Below are positions 7,591-15,808 of a stretch of DNA of 64,000 bases, piece after piece (within the stretch, counting starts at the first letter, position 1; each line of letters begins with the position of its first letter). The DNA is from Candidatus Leptofilum proximum (GTDB lineage: Bacteria; Chloroflexota; Anaerolineae; Promineifilales; Promineifilaceae). The stretch covers positions 124,001 to 188,000 of the forward strand of contig JADJXK010000002.1 of assembly GCA_016710325.1 (NCBI GenBank), given 5' to 3'. The translations under genes and the position numbers were made by a program. The notes below the pieces were generated by a model. That model did no database searches. It was not told where the DNA came from and was given only the letters and a program-made list of their open reading frames with translations.

Positions 7591-8595
7591 ATGCGGCAAC
7601 TTTCTTATTTTTGGCTTGTCTTGATGTTGTTTTGGGTTGGCTGTGCCCCAGCCCCAGCGGCCGTCCCCGCCAGACTGCCGGTGCAGTCTGTGCGCACCGG
7701 TGTTCCCCCTACGGCCGTGCCGGATTCACCAACGCCAGTGCTGCCCGCCACGCAAACGGCCGTACCCACGCCCACACGCCAGCCCACCTTGGACGCACCA
7801 GCACCCACCAGCGTCATTGCCCAAGTTGCGCCTGAACCTACGGCCACTTTTGCCGCTTACGGCGTTACTCAAACAGTGGGGACTTCAGCAGGGGGGCGGC
7901 CCATCACCAGCTACCGTTTTGGCTTTGGCAGCGATGTGATTGTAATGATCGGCGGTATGCATGGCGGATACGAGTGGAACACTATCCTGCTGGCCTACGA
8001 GATGATTGACTATTTCCTGGAAAATCCAGACCGGATTCCCGGCAACGTGTCTCTTTACATCATTCCCTCGGCCAACCCGGATGGCCAGTTTTTTGTGACG
8101 GGCACGGACGGCCGTTTTACTCTCGAAGATGTGGCGGACGATACCGAGCCGGGCCGATTTAACGCCAACCAGGTTGATCTCAACCGCAACTGGGCTTGTG
8201 GCTGGCAGCCGGAGGCGCTGTGGGGCAATACGGTGGTCAGCGGCGGCACCGTGCCCTTTTCCGAACCGGAAACGGCCGCGCTGCGGGCCTTCTTTTTCCG
8301 CGAAAATCCGGTGGCTGTGCTCTTCTGGCACAGCAAGGCCGATGGGCTGTACGTGGGCAAGTGCGATGAGCCGTTTTTGCCCTCCTATGAAATTGCCGAA
8401 GTATACGGCCGTGCCTCGGGCTACGAAGTGTTTGAGGCTTTCACTGCCTATCCCATCAGCGGCGATGCCAGCGATTGGCTGGCCGCGCAAGACGTTCCCT
8501 CTTTCACCGTGGAGCTGGAAACACACAGCCGCACCGATTTTCCCGAAAATCTGGCCGGGGTGTTGGCGCTGCTGGACTTTTACGGCCGCAACTAA
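7591..8595 (+). CDS. M14-family zinc carboxypeptidase-like lipoprotein
   Basis: 334 residues. An N-terminal lipoprotein signal with lipobox FWVGC (Cys18) is followed by a Thr/Pro-rich linker (~20-90) and an M14 peptidase domain. Zinc ligands are visible in MIGGMHGGYE (HxxE) and LFWHSK (third His); VDLNRNWACG is the conserved substrate-site segment, and TVELETHSRT holds the catalytic Glu. It should act on the outer face of the cytoplasmic membrane on peptide or cell-wall-peptide substrates; the substrate is unknown. It starts two bases after the kinase gene whose outer domain is its inactive paralogue. Four octamer sites occur, two of them in the linker. Confidence 0.88.
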   Translation: MRQLSYFWLVLMLFWVGCAPAPAAVPARLPVQSVRTGVPPTAVPDSPTPVLPATQTAVPTPTRQPTLDAPAPTSVIAQVAPEPTATFAAYGVTQTVGTSAGGRPITSYRFGFGSDVIVMIGGMHGGYEWNTILLAYEMIDYFLENPDRIPGNVSLYIIPSANPDGQFFVTGTDGRFTLEDVADDTEPGRFNANQVDLNRNWACGWQPEALWGNTVVSGGTVPFSEPETAALRAFFFRENPVAVLFWHSKADGLYVGKCDEPFLPSYEIAEVYGRASGYEVFEAFTAYPISGDASDWLAAQDVPSFTVELETHSRTDFPENLAGVLALLDFYGRN

Positions 8596-8647
8596 AAAGA
8601 GCGGTCAACGTATAATAAGTGTCCAAAACCTGGCTCCACCACTGCCA

Positions 8648-8677
8648 TTGACCAGACAAAATGTTCTCCATTATGCT
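8648..8677 (+). promoter_or_regulatory. Candidate promoter of the SPFH operon
   Basis: TTGACC (8648-8653), 18-base spacer, TATGCT (8672-8677). An imperfect hairpin (8691-8701 with 8708-8718) lies in the leader before the AAAGGAGGA ribosome-binding site at 8761-8769. Confidence 0.4.
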
Positions 8678-8774
8678 AATTGAAACCAGAGAGCGCTAAA
8701 CGAAAAAGTTTGTCGCTCTTTGTGGTCAATTTATTAAAATCCGGCCCACCACAGCCGGATAAAGGAGGACACGC

Positions 8775-10373
8775 ATGGCCAATGTACAAAACATCGTCCG
8801 TGGCGTTTCAGAACTTGTTCAATCGGATGCCTTTGAGCAGTTCCAGATAGACGCCAGGGACTTCATCTCTGCCCGCCAGGGTGGAGAATCGGCGGTCACC
8901 AAAATCTCGCAGATGGCTTCCACCCTGGAAGAAGCGGCCGAGGTGCTGAACCGCAGTTTCGCCCGGTCGGAGACGGAGGGGCGGCAGGAAACCGCCAACG
9001 TTATCTCGCCCGTGGTGATCCCCAAACGGTCCGGTTCCTACTTTTTTGCCCTGACAATACCGGCGATTTTCCTCTTTTTTGGCCTGGTTGGGCAGCTGAT
9101 GAGCGGTGCGTTTGATGCCCTGTTTGGCTCTGGCATTGCCACAGCCTTCTTTGGGCCGCATTACTTTTTGCTGGTGCTGGCTTTTGCCGTGCTCAACGTG
9201 GCCCGCGCCCGCATCGTCATGGTGCCAGACGGCAGCCAGGCGCTCATCACCAAGTTTGGCAAGCTGGAAGAAACGGTGGGTCCGGGGCGCAAATTCCTGG
9301 GCTTCCATCCCCGGCGCAAGGTGAGCTACCTCGTCAACACCACCAAGGAATATCCCTACAACGCACCCATCCGCGAAGCGCCAACGGCCAGCCGGGTCAA
9401 CGCTTCGGTGGACCTGTTCCTGCAGTTCCGCATTGAGAATCCGGTAGAGTTCATCTTCACCCTCGGTGGCGTCAATGGTTTTTCAGAGAAGCTGGACAAT
9501 GCCATCAGCGAAGTTACCCGCGCCCTGATCTACGAGCAAAAAGCGGAGGAAATCTACGACCTGATTGGGGAAACCACCCAGGGCATGCTGGAGACGCTCA
9601 ACCGACAGTTTTTGCCTGCGGTGCGCTTTGTTAACGCCAACATCACCCACGCCGAGCCGTCCAGCCAGGAATACCGCATGGACCTGGCTGCGGCCGAAGT
9701 GGTGAAGGTGGCTAAAGAAGCCTACACCTACCAGTACGAGCTGGAACTGCGCAAAAGCCAGGACGAAGGCGACCTGAACAAGGAACTGGCTTCGCTGCGG
9801 CAAACCTTGTCGGAAATTCGGGCGGAGATTGCAACCTCGCAGGCGCAGATTGACACGGCGCATGAGAAGGCGATCAACCAGTCCAACGCCTATGCTCGCC
9901 AGCTGCTCGTCGAGGCGCGCAGTGAGGCCCAGGCCAACGCGGCGCTGCTGGAGGCGCAGGCGCTGGACATCCGTACGGTGAACAGTGCTTACTACCCGGA
10001 AATATTGGAGTATCGCTACAAGCGTGAGGTGCTGGACAAGATTACGGCCGTTGCCGATAAACTCCCCCAAATCATCAACCTGGGCGCCGCCGACGAAAAC
10101 AGTATCGACTTCATGGAAGTGGCCCGGCATATGATGGGCATTGAGGACAGGCCGCTTTACACCGAAGAAGATATCCGCGCCATTCGCGCCCGGGCCAAAG
10201 AAATCATGGCGCGTATCAAGGAGCGCACCAACCAGCTCAACAAGCTGGTTGACCAGGACGACGAGCTGCTGTCGATGGCCGAAATTGATCCCACCATTGC
10301 CAAGGAGGTCGAGGCTGTATTGCCCCCGGCCGCCGTGGCCGAAGCCGAAAACAGCGGCCAAGGAGGAAGCTGA
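8775..10373 (+). CDS. SPFH/band-7 membrane protein 1
   Basis: 532 residues. Two membrane segments lie at ~90-150 (FFALTIPAIFLFFGLVGQL and YFLLVLAFAVLNVA). An SPFH (stomatin/prohibitin/flotillin) domain follows from ~152 (VMVPDGSQALITKFGKLEETVGPG...). A long Glu/Ala-rich coiled coil (~325-420) and a charged C-terminal tail complete it. Family members form large rings on the inner membrane that organise lipid or protein domains and protease complexes. It has an unusually strong ribosome-binding site. The stop overlaps the next start by one base (TGATG), so the two SPFH proteins are coupled, probably as partners of one complex. Confidence 0.88.
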   Translation: MANVQNIVRGVSELVQSDAFEQFQIDARDFISARQGGESAVTKISQMASTLEEAAEVLNRSFARSETEGRQETANVISPVVIPKRSGSYFFALTIPAIFLFFGLVGQLMSGAFDALFGSGIATAFFGPHYFLLVLAFAVLNVARARIVMVPDGSQALITKFGKLEETVGPGRKFLGFHPRRKVSYLVNTTKEYPYNAPIREAPTASRVNASVDLFLQFRIENPVEFIFTLGGVNGFSEKLDNAISEVTRALIYEQKAEEIYDLIGETTQGMLETLNRQFLPAVRFVNANITHAEPSSQEYRMDLAAAEVVKVAKEAYTYQYELELRKSQDEGDLNKELASLRQTLSEIRAEIATSQAQIDTAHEKAINQSNAYARQLLVEARSEAQANAALLEAQALDIRTVNSAYYPEILEYRYKREVLDKITAVADKLPQIINLGAADENSIDFMEVARHMMGIEDRPLYTEEDIRAIRARAKEIMARIKERTNQLNKLVDQDDELLSMAEIDPTIAKEVEAVLPPAAVAEAENSGQGGS

Positions 10374-11692
10374 TGGCTGTTACCGGAAGTTTTTCACGCA
10401 TTAAAGAAGTAGTTGGTACCTGGGAAAATATTCAGCGGCTGCTGCGATCCGGTGATGCCGGGTCCCTGGTGCCGGTGGTTATTCCCAAAGATCGGCGGCG
10501 CATGGGCTGGATGATTTGGTTTGCCCTGGCGTTTTATTCGCTCATTACCAATCTGCTGCTGTTTGGTTTTAGCGGGGCTGGGATTAGCCTGGCGGTGATC
10601 AGTGTGCTTCTGTTTACCCTCATCGGGGCTTTTGCCTGGTGGCGCAGCGCCATCGTGGAAATTGAGCAGGGTACCACTGGAGTCCTGTCCCGCTGGGGCA
10701 AAATCGAGGAAACGCTCAAGCCTGGCCGCCGCCTGCTGTGGTGGCCGTGGGAAAAGGTGGAATTTATCGTCGATACCTCGACGGAGATTCCCTACACGGC
10801 GCCCGTGTTGGCCTGCCCCACGCAGGAAAATGTGCCGCTGAAGGCAATTGAGTTTTTCCTCAAGTTCCGCATCATTGACCCGGTGCTGTTTGTGCGCCAC
10901 ATCGGCGCCAGCAACTACGACATGGTGCTGAGCAGTGCGGTACAGGACGCCATTCGCAACCGCAGCCGCCGCGTGGAAACGGCCAACGCCTACGACCTGC
11001 GCGGCAGCAACGTGGACGACATGCGCGAACAGCTCAACCGGCAGATGAGCCGCTACGGCGTCAAAATCACCGGGGCCAACATCCCCGATGTGCAGCTGCC
11101 GAACCAGTACCAGCAAAATCTGTCAACGCGTGAGCGTGTGGCCAAAGAGCTGGTGGCCTACGAGAAAGAGTGGGAACTGGTGCGTAAACGCCGGCAGGAT
11201 ACGCTGCTGTTGGAAATTGAGCGGGCCAAAAAAGAGCGTGACGAGAAGCGTATTGCCGTGCAAGAAGCCATCAACAAGGCGCGCGAAAGCGTGGCCCAAA
11301 TGCTGCAGCAGCGCGAGGCCGAGGCGGAAAAAATCCGGCTGGAGATTGAAGCCGAAGGCCGCGCCGAGCTGAAGTCGGCCGAAAACGAGGCGCGGGCGCT
11401 GCACCGGCTGGGGCAGTCGTACAAAGATAACCAGGCGGTGCTGCAATACGAGCTGGCCGTGAAGCGGCTGGATGTGGCTGAAGAGCTGCTGCGCAGTGCG
11501 CCGCGGCCCATCATCGTGAACCAGAGCGGCGGCGACCAAAACTCCGCCCTGGCGACACTGCTGCTGGCCCAGCTGCTGCCCGAAACGCTGCGGCAGGCCA
11601 ACGCCAACGACGGTATCTTGCCCCGCATCGGCGGCCGCATTGGCGGCAAGAAGCCATCGCGCAGCTTCTCCGACGCTGGTGACGAAGCGTAA
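10373..11692 (+). CDS. SPFH/band-7 membrane protein 2
   Basis: 439 residues, similar architecture to the preceding gene. There are two membrane helices (~47-92), an SPFH domain starting IVEIEQGTTGVLSRWGKIEE, and a long coiled coil (~245-345) rich in Glu/Arg/Ala. The C-terminus ends in a Gly-rich basic tail (IGGRIGGKKPSR). The shared VVIPK segment before the first helix in both proteins marks them as duplicates that diverged. Together they resemble heteromeric prohibitin-like or HflK/HflC-like pairs, though no protease gene is adjacent. A bidirectional terminator follows directly. This long gene has no octamer, so the pair is octamer-poor (one site in 2.9 kb). Confidence 0.88.
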   Translation: MAVTGSFSRIKEVVGTWENIQRLLRSGDAGSLVPVVIPKDRRRMGWMIWFALAFYSLITNLLLFGFSGAGISLAVISVLLFTLIGAFAWWRSAIVEIEQGTTGVLSRWGKIEETLKPGRRLLWWPWEKVEFIVDTSTEIPYTAPVLACPTQENVPLKAIEFFLKFRIIDPVLFVRHIGASNYDMVLSSAVQDAIRNRSRRVETANAYDLRGSNVDDMREQLNRQMSRYGVKITGANIPDVQLPNQYQQNLSTRERVAKELVAYEKEWELVRKRRQDTLLLEIERAKKERDEKRIAVQEAINKARESVAQMLQQREAEAEKIRLEIEAEGRAELKSAENEARALHRLGQSYKDNQAVLQYELAVKRLDVAEELLRSAPRPIIVNQSGGDQNSALATLLLAQLLPETLRQANANDGILPRIGGRIGGKKPSRSFSDAGDEA

Positions 11693-11694
11693 GT

Positions 11695-11734
11695 AAAAAA
11701 GACCGGAAGGTGCTGACCCTTCCGGTCTTTTTTT
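11695..11734. terminator. Bidirectional intrinsic terminator
   Basis: Perfect 10-bp GC-rich stem (GACCGGAAGG, 11701-11710, with 11718-11727), 7-nt loop, A-run on the left and T-run on the right. It lies between the convergent SPFH operon and the DUF2207 gene, so it works in both directions. Confidence 0.92.
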
Positions 11735-11788
11735 ATTTTTGGATGAAGAAACAGTCAGAAAGCAGGTGCCTCCTGGTTTCCTGATTGG

Positions 11789-13480
11789 TCAACCAGCGCC
11801 GCTGGCCCCGCCACCGGCGGCCCCAGCCCCGGCTGCCCCGGCGCCTGCCGCGCTGCCACCAGAGGAGGAGGAAGCGGCCGTCATGGCCACAAACGCCGCC
11901 ATGCCGCCGTCGTCGGCCCGGTTGAGGGCGTGGAAGTAAGGTGGCAGTTGGGTCCAGCCTTCTTTTTCAAAGAACCTGGCCCACTGGTGCAGCAGGCCGT
12001 AGCTGGCGGCGTAGGGCAGGTAACGGTTGAACATGTTGGTTTCACCAACGGCCGCTTTGTGCCGGGTCACGTCCTTCAGGTGCTGGTAGAAGCTCTGCCA
12101 TTCGTTGGCCAGCAACCTGGCCTCGTCGGTGAGAATGGTCAGGCTGCTGCCCACGCCCATCAGAACGCCAAACACCACAAAGAAACTGAACGCAACCAGC
12201 ATCGGCCACAGACCAAACAGGTTTTCGAAGATTACCGTCAGAATCATGATGAGGACGGCCAGGATCATGAAAACAAAGCTGCCCGCCATCACCCAGGTTC
12301 GGCGGCTTTTGCGCCGGGCATCAATGTAGCCCGCGGCCTTAATTTCTGCTTCCAGCGGCTCGGTGAACTTCTTCCACTGGCTGCCGGTGACGGCGCTGCT
12401 GAGTTTAGACATTTTTACGGATTTATGCTGCATCCCTTTGGTTTCAAACAGCAATCGCAGCAGGCCCTTTTCGTGCGGCCGTAAATTGCCCGACTCTTCC
12501 AGCAGCACAATCTCAAAATCCCGTCCGCTAAATATGCTCTTTTTTTCAAGCTCCTCAATGCTGAGGATGCCGCGATCAGCCAGGTCAAACAGCGTGGCCA
12601 GGGCGTTGGACCAGCTGGGGCTGGCCCCGCTGCCGTTCAGCACCCCGGCAATGGCCGGTGGCAGGTTGTTGGGCGGTTCGTAGTAGACGGCCGTACTCTT
12701 CTTCACCTGCGGCTGGTGGCTGCGCCCGAGCATGACGGCACCGACGATGCCCGATACTAAAATCACCAGACTGGCGCCAATCCATACTGGGCCTAGTGCG
12801 TTTTGTTCTACCTGCCGGATTTGCCAGGCGGGTGGGCTGGCGATCAGGCTGCCTCTGGCAAAGGTCATCTCAAACACCATCGTATTGTTGGGTTCAATGT
12901 TTTGCCGGGTGAAGGTCACCTCGCTGCCGCTGCGGTCCACCTGGGCGGTGTTGGCCGTGACCTGGGGCGTCTCCAGCAGCTCGGCCGAAGCCGGGTAGCG
13001 CAGCGTGACGGCGCTGCTGTCGATGGTGTACTCAAACTCGTCAGGCAGCGGTTGGTAGCGCAGCAGATCGGCCTCTTCGGTTTGCTGGACCACGCCAAAC
13101 ATCTGGTAGGTCAGGACGAAGGTGCGGGTGGTATTGGCCGTCGGCTCCATGTGCCAGGTGACACGGATGTTGTCGTCGGATTCCACCTCTACCTGGCCGG
13201 CGTTAGTCCCTTGGGGATAGGAACGGCCGTCTACCGACGCCTCTAAAATTTCTACGCCATCCGTTCTGTCTGTCGGTATTTCCCGAAAAACAAAGGTAAA
13301 TGGCTCGCCGACAAAGCGGAACACCACCGTTTCGGTAACCAACAGCGACCCGTCATTTTGCACCACAATATCGACATCAAACCGGTCGGCGCTGTAAGAT
13401 TTTTCCTGCGCCAAGGCGCCGGGCACACCACTCAGCAGGATGACCAGCACAACAAGAGCAGCTACCATTTTACGCCACAT
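11789..13480 (-). CDS. DUF2207 membrane protein
   Basis: 563 residues. A signal peptide with an ALAQ end is followed by an extracellular beta-rich DUF2207 domain (~28-225, starting YSADRFDVDIVVQNDGSLLV). Then come one helix (~235-255), a cytoplasmic winged-helix-like stretch (ATLFDLADRGILSIEE) and a two-helix membrane hairpin (~405-450). The Gly/Ala/Ser-rich C-terminus is typical of the family. The role of DUF2207 proteins is unknown. It is convergent with the SPFH genes across a shared terminator. Nothing in the sequence suggests an enzyme. Confidence 0.85.
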   Translation of the reverse strand: MWRKMVAALVVLVILLSGVPGALAQEKSYSADRFDVDIVVQNDGSLLVTETVVFRFVGEPFTFVFREIPTDRTDGVEILEASVDGRSYPQGTNAGQVEVESDDNIRVTWHMEPTANTTRTFVLTYQMFGVVQQTEEADLLRYQPLPDEFEYTIDSSAVTLRYPASAELLETPQVTANTAQVDRSGSEVTFTRQNIEPNNTMVFEMTFARGSLIASPPAWQIRQVEQNALGPVWIGASLVILVSGIVGAVMLGRSHQPQVKKSTAVYYEPPNNLPPAIAGVLNGSGASPSWSNALATLFDLADRGILSIEELEKKSIFSGRDFEIVLLEESGNLRPHEKGLLRLLFETKGMQHKSVKMSKLSSAVTGSQWKKFTEPLEAEIKAAGYIDARRKSRRTWVMAGSFVFMILAVLIMILTVIFENLFGLWPMLVAFSFFVVFGVLMGVGSSLTILTDEARLLANEWQSFYQHLKDVTRHKAAVGETNMFNRYLPYAASYGLLHQWARFFEKEGWTQLPPYFHALNRADDGGMAAFVAMTAASSSSGGSAAGAGAAGAGAAGGGASGAG

Positions 13481-13504
13481 AATTCGCTCCTTTTAGAAAT
13501 AAAC

Positions 13505-13527
13505 GGCCCAATATATGGGCCTTTTTC
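13505..13527. terminator. Short hairpin between the zinc-finger gene and the DUF2207 gene
   Basis: GGCCCA / TGGGCC stem (13505-13510, 13516-13521) followed by a T5 run on the plus strand. It lies downstream of the zinc-finger gene and may separate the two minus-strand genes, but the T-run is on the wrong side for them. Confidence 0.35.
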
Positions 13528-13578
13528 GCAAAAAACTAATGATTTCTACGAAATATGGCGGTGCTGCGTTGCGTAAAA

Positions 13579-13806
13579 CTAATCGAGTTCGATCTCCTCA
13601 GGTGGCTCTTCCTCACCCAGGCCACCTTCCAGGCTGGCCAGCATGTCTTCGATGGCTTCAATGACGTCATCGTCCAAAAACGACGAATCGCACTGTTCGC
13701 ACACCCAAATGGGTACATCTTCGATCAGGACTTCTTCGCCGTTAATTTCTGTTTTGTAGGTAGTTGTTTCTTGCACCATCGTGCCTTTGCACACGGAACA
13801 TTGCAT
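13579..13806 (-). CDS. YgiT-type zinc-finger protein
   Basis: 75-residue protein with the CSVCKG...VWVCEQC-like pattern: Cys pairs at residues ~3-6 and ~35-38, with IWVCEQCDSSFLDDD and an acidic tail. This matches the N-terminal zinc-binding half of YgiT/MqsA antitoxins, without the DNA-binding Xre half. In many genomes such short proteins pair with a small toxin (MqsR- or DUF4258-like). I see no toxin-like open frame on either side, so it is an orphan here. Just upstream (13852-13962) is a large palindrome that could lie over its promoter. Confidence 0.75.
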   Translation of the reverse strand: MQCSVCKGTMVQETTTYKTEINGEEVLIEDVPIWVCEQCDSSFLDDDVIEAIEDMLASLEGGLGEEEPPEEIELD

Positions 13807-13851
13807 GATTCAAATTTCCTTATTGAGTGAATAGCAAGGGCATCGCCTCGC

Positions 13852-13962
13852 CGCTTCGCGCCCGGCGATGCCGATTTTAGAGGGGCATTTTCAGTTTTGA
13901 GGGTCAAAATGACCCCCAAAACTGAAAATGCCCAAACCTTCCCCCGCACGGGGCGCGAAGCG
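13852..13962. repeat. Nested large inverted repeat
   Basis: The outer arms CGCTTCGCGCCC (13852-13863) and GGGCGCGAAGCG (13951-13962) are perfectly complementary. The inner arms (13883-13906 and 13910-13933) are 24 bp with one mismatch and a 3-base loop. The whole could extrude as a cruciform or fold as one RNA. A degenerate relative of the inner arm occurs at about 45279-45303. Confidence 0.85.
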
Positions 13963-14059
13963 CCATCGGGCGGGATACCAAGCTAGATGGTTACCAATCT
14001 TTGAGCAATTATTTTTCAGTCCAGTCCAAGGTATCTCAATTTGGGGAAAATTCAACTTT

Positions 14060-14680
14060 TCAGCACGGTGTCAGACAACGATTTTTCGCGTAGAGAGCAA
14101 AATCCGCTTCAGTATCCAGGTCGAATTGGAGGCCGGGTAGATCGACGAGGTGACAGGCGAGCCCCAGGCGCGTGGCTTCTTGTTGGTGGTGATGGAAGCT
14201 GTTACGGCCGTAGCCAAACCGAAATTCCAACCCCGTCGGCAAAATCAATCCGTTCGTGCCCTGCTGCTGCCGGTCGCTGCATAACATGAGGGTAGGCTTG
14301 GAAACGGCCGTTGCCCCCAGACCAACCAGTTCCGCCAGCTCATTTGCCTGCAAAAAAGGCAAATCAGAGGGCAAGATCAGGCAGTGGCTGGCTCCATTTT
14401 GTGCCGCCAGGGCTACGCCCGTGGTTACGGCCCCGTTCAGGCCACTGCCCGGCGGTTCGGCCAGCGTGCGGCAGCCAAAGCGGGCGGCCGTTTCAGTAAC
14501 GAGCGGGTCTTGGGTGATGACGGCCGTTTCCCCCAACCCCGTCACCAACGGCAGCAGCCCCAGCGTGCGCGTCAGCAAATGCAGCGTCAACTCAGCCCGC
14601 TCTTCAGGCGACAGCACGCCAGCCAACCGGGATTTGGTTCGGGCCAGCGATTTGACGGGGAGGATGGTCCAGAGGTTCAT
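14060..14680 (-). CDS. cofC: 2-phospho-L-lactate (or PEP) guanylyltransferase of F420 synthesis
   Basis: 206 residues, CofC/FbiD family. The enzyme activates phospholactate or phosphoenolpyruvate with GTP to make the side-chain precursor of coenzyme F420. Signatures are the N-terminal ILPVKSLARTKSRLA nucleotide-binding segment, AVITQDP, LILPSDLPFL and the QGTNGLILP loop, with a C-terminal GLQFDLDTEADF. The bacterial enzyme often prefers phosphoenolpyruvate; the choice cannot be read here. It lies downstream of the substrate-binding-protein gene, with a perfect hairpin in the gap, and close to an F420-type nitroreductase. Confidence 0.86.
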   Translation of the reverse strand: MNLWTILPVKSLARTKSRLAGVLSPEERAELTLHLLTRTLGLLPLVTGLGETAVITQDPLVTETAARFGCRTLAEPPGSGLNGAVTTGVALAAQNGASHCLILPSDLPFLQANELAELVGLGATAVSKPTLMLCSDRQQQGTNGLILPTGLEFRFGYGRNSFHHHQQEATRLGLACHLVDLPGLQFDLDTEADFALYAKNRCLTPC

Positions 14681-14693
14681 GACGGGTGGTAGT

Positions 14694-14726
14694 ATTTCCC
14701 CGGAAACTCCGAGTTTCCGGGGAAAT
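14694..14726. repeat. Perfect 15-bp hairpin
   Basis: Arms 14694-14708 and 14712-14726 are exact reverse complements around a 3-base CCG loop. It lies between the substrate-binding-protein stop and the cofC start. No T-run follows on the minus strand, so it looks more like an RNA-stabilising or REP-like element than a terminator. Confidence 0.85.
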
Positions 14727-14732
14727 GGGTTG

Positions 14733-15701
14733 CTAGGGCAAAAACTGCGTGGTGAAAGCGGCCGTCACGTCCACCTCACCCGGCAGCGATTCGTAGGTTT
14801 GCAGCATCTCCGACAGAGCCTGCCACTGCGCTTTGGTTTGCCAGCCGAAGCCGCTAGGCGAGATGGCATCGGCCAGTTCGGTATCAAGCATAAAGCGCAT
14901 GTGGGCGGCATCGGCATCTTCACCCGCGTACTTGAGCACAATTTGCACTGCCTCGTCCGGGTTTTCCTGCGCATATTCGATGCCGCGCAGGACGGCGTTC
15001 ATGAAGCTTTGCAGTAGTTCCGGGTCCGATTCGATCAGCGCTTCCGTGGCTACGTAGGTCAGGCCCAGTGTGGGCACGCCGTAATCGGCCGCTTCCCACT
15101 GCACTACCTCAAAACCCCAGCCGCGAATCAGGTTCGGCTCGTTGGATTTAAAGACCGGATACACGTCCACCAGCCCCTCCGTCAGCGTGCGTGGGTCGAA
15201 GCCGACGTTGACCAGCGCCACATCATTGGCCGTCAGGCCGTTGGCCGCCAGCAGGGCAAACAGGTCGGGCGGCGGTGTGCCCTTGAAGCCAACGGTGTGG
15301 CCAGTCCAGTCGGCAGGGGTGCTGAGGCCGCTGTCGGCCAGGGCGACAAACGCCTGCTGGCCGCGCTGGCCAATCAGGCCAATGGAAACGAGCGGTAAAC
15401 CGGGATCGGCGCGGCGTTGGAGGAGAACGGCCGCATCCTGCGTGGTCACCTGCACTTCACCGGCGGCCAGCAGCTGAAGATGCTCGCCACCACCAGCCGA
15501 ATGTTCGATGGTGACGGCCAGCCCTTCATCGGCAAAAAAGCCTTTCTCCTGGGCCACGTACGCACCCACAAACGGCAAATTCGCCTGAGGCTTAAACCCG
15601 GCCATGAAGGTCATCTCGCGCAGCGCGAGCTGCTCCTCAGCCTGGCAGGCAGTTAAGAAAAAAATGATGATGAATAAGAATGTGAGTCGGTTTCGGTGCA
15701 A
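14733..15701 (-). CDS. NMT1/THI5-like ABC substrate-binding lipoprotein
   Basis: 322 residues. The lipoprotein signal has lipobox FLTAC (Cys19). It is followed by a type-2 periplasmic-binding fold of the NMT1/THI5 group (GFKPQANLPFVGAYVAQEKG, then GGGEHLQLLAAGEVQVTTQD). This group delivers pyrimidine precursors of thiamine (ThiY), but relatives bind sulfonates or other small molecules. It starts with TTG behind AGGAG (8-base spacing). It follows ATPase and permease genes in the same direction, making a complete importer. The 100-bp gap to the permease gene is filled by a CACAGAT-type repeat. Confidence 0.85.
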   Translation of the reverse strand: MHRNRLTFLFIIIFFLTACQAEEQLALREMTFMAGFKPQANLPFVGAYVAQEKGFFADEGLAVTIEHSAGGGEHLQLLAAGEVQVTTQDAAVLLQRRADPGLPLVSIGLIGQRGQQAFVALADSGLSTPADWTGHTVGFKGTPPPDLFALLAANGLTANDVALVNVGFDPRTLTEGLVDVYPVFKSNEPNLIRGWGFEVVQWEAADYGVPTLGLTYVATEALIESDPELLQSFMNAVLRGIEYAQENPDEAVQIVLKYAGEDADAAHMRFMLDTELADAISPSGFGWQTKAQWQALSEMLQTYESLPGEVDVTAAFTTQFLP

Positions 15702-15723
15702 AGTTGTTTCTCCTGAGTTAAAA

Positions 15724-15808
15724 GTGGAACACAGAGATGCACAGAGGAGTCACAGAGTTGCACAGAGAGAAGAAAAAATCTGTGTCATCTGTGAAATCTG
15801 TGGATTCA
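15724..15808. repeat. CACAGA-type iterated hairpin
   Basis: The left part has reiterated CACAGAG units and the right part reiterated ATCTGTG units. It fills the gap between permease and binding-protein genes and reaches the permease stop codon region. Confidence 0.7.
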
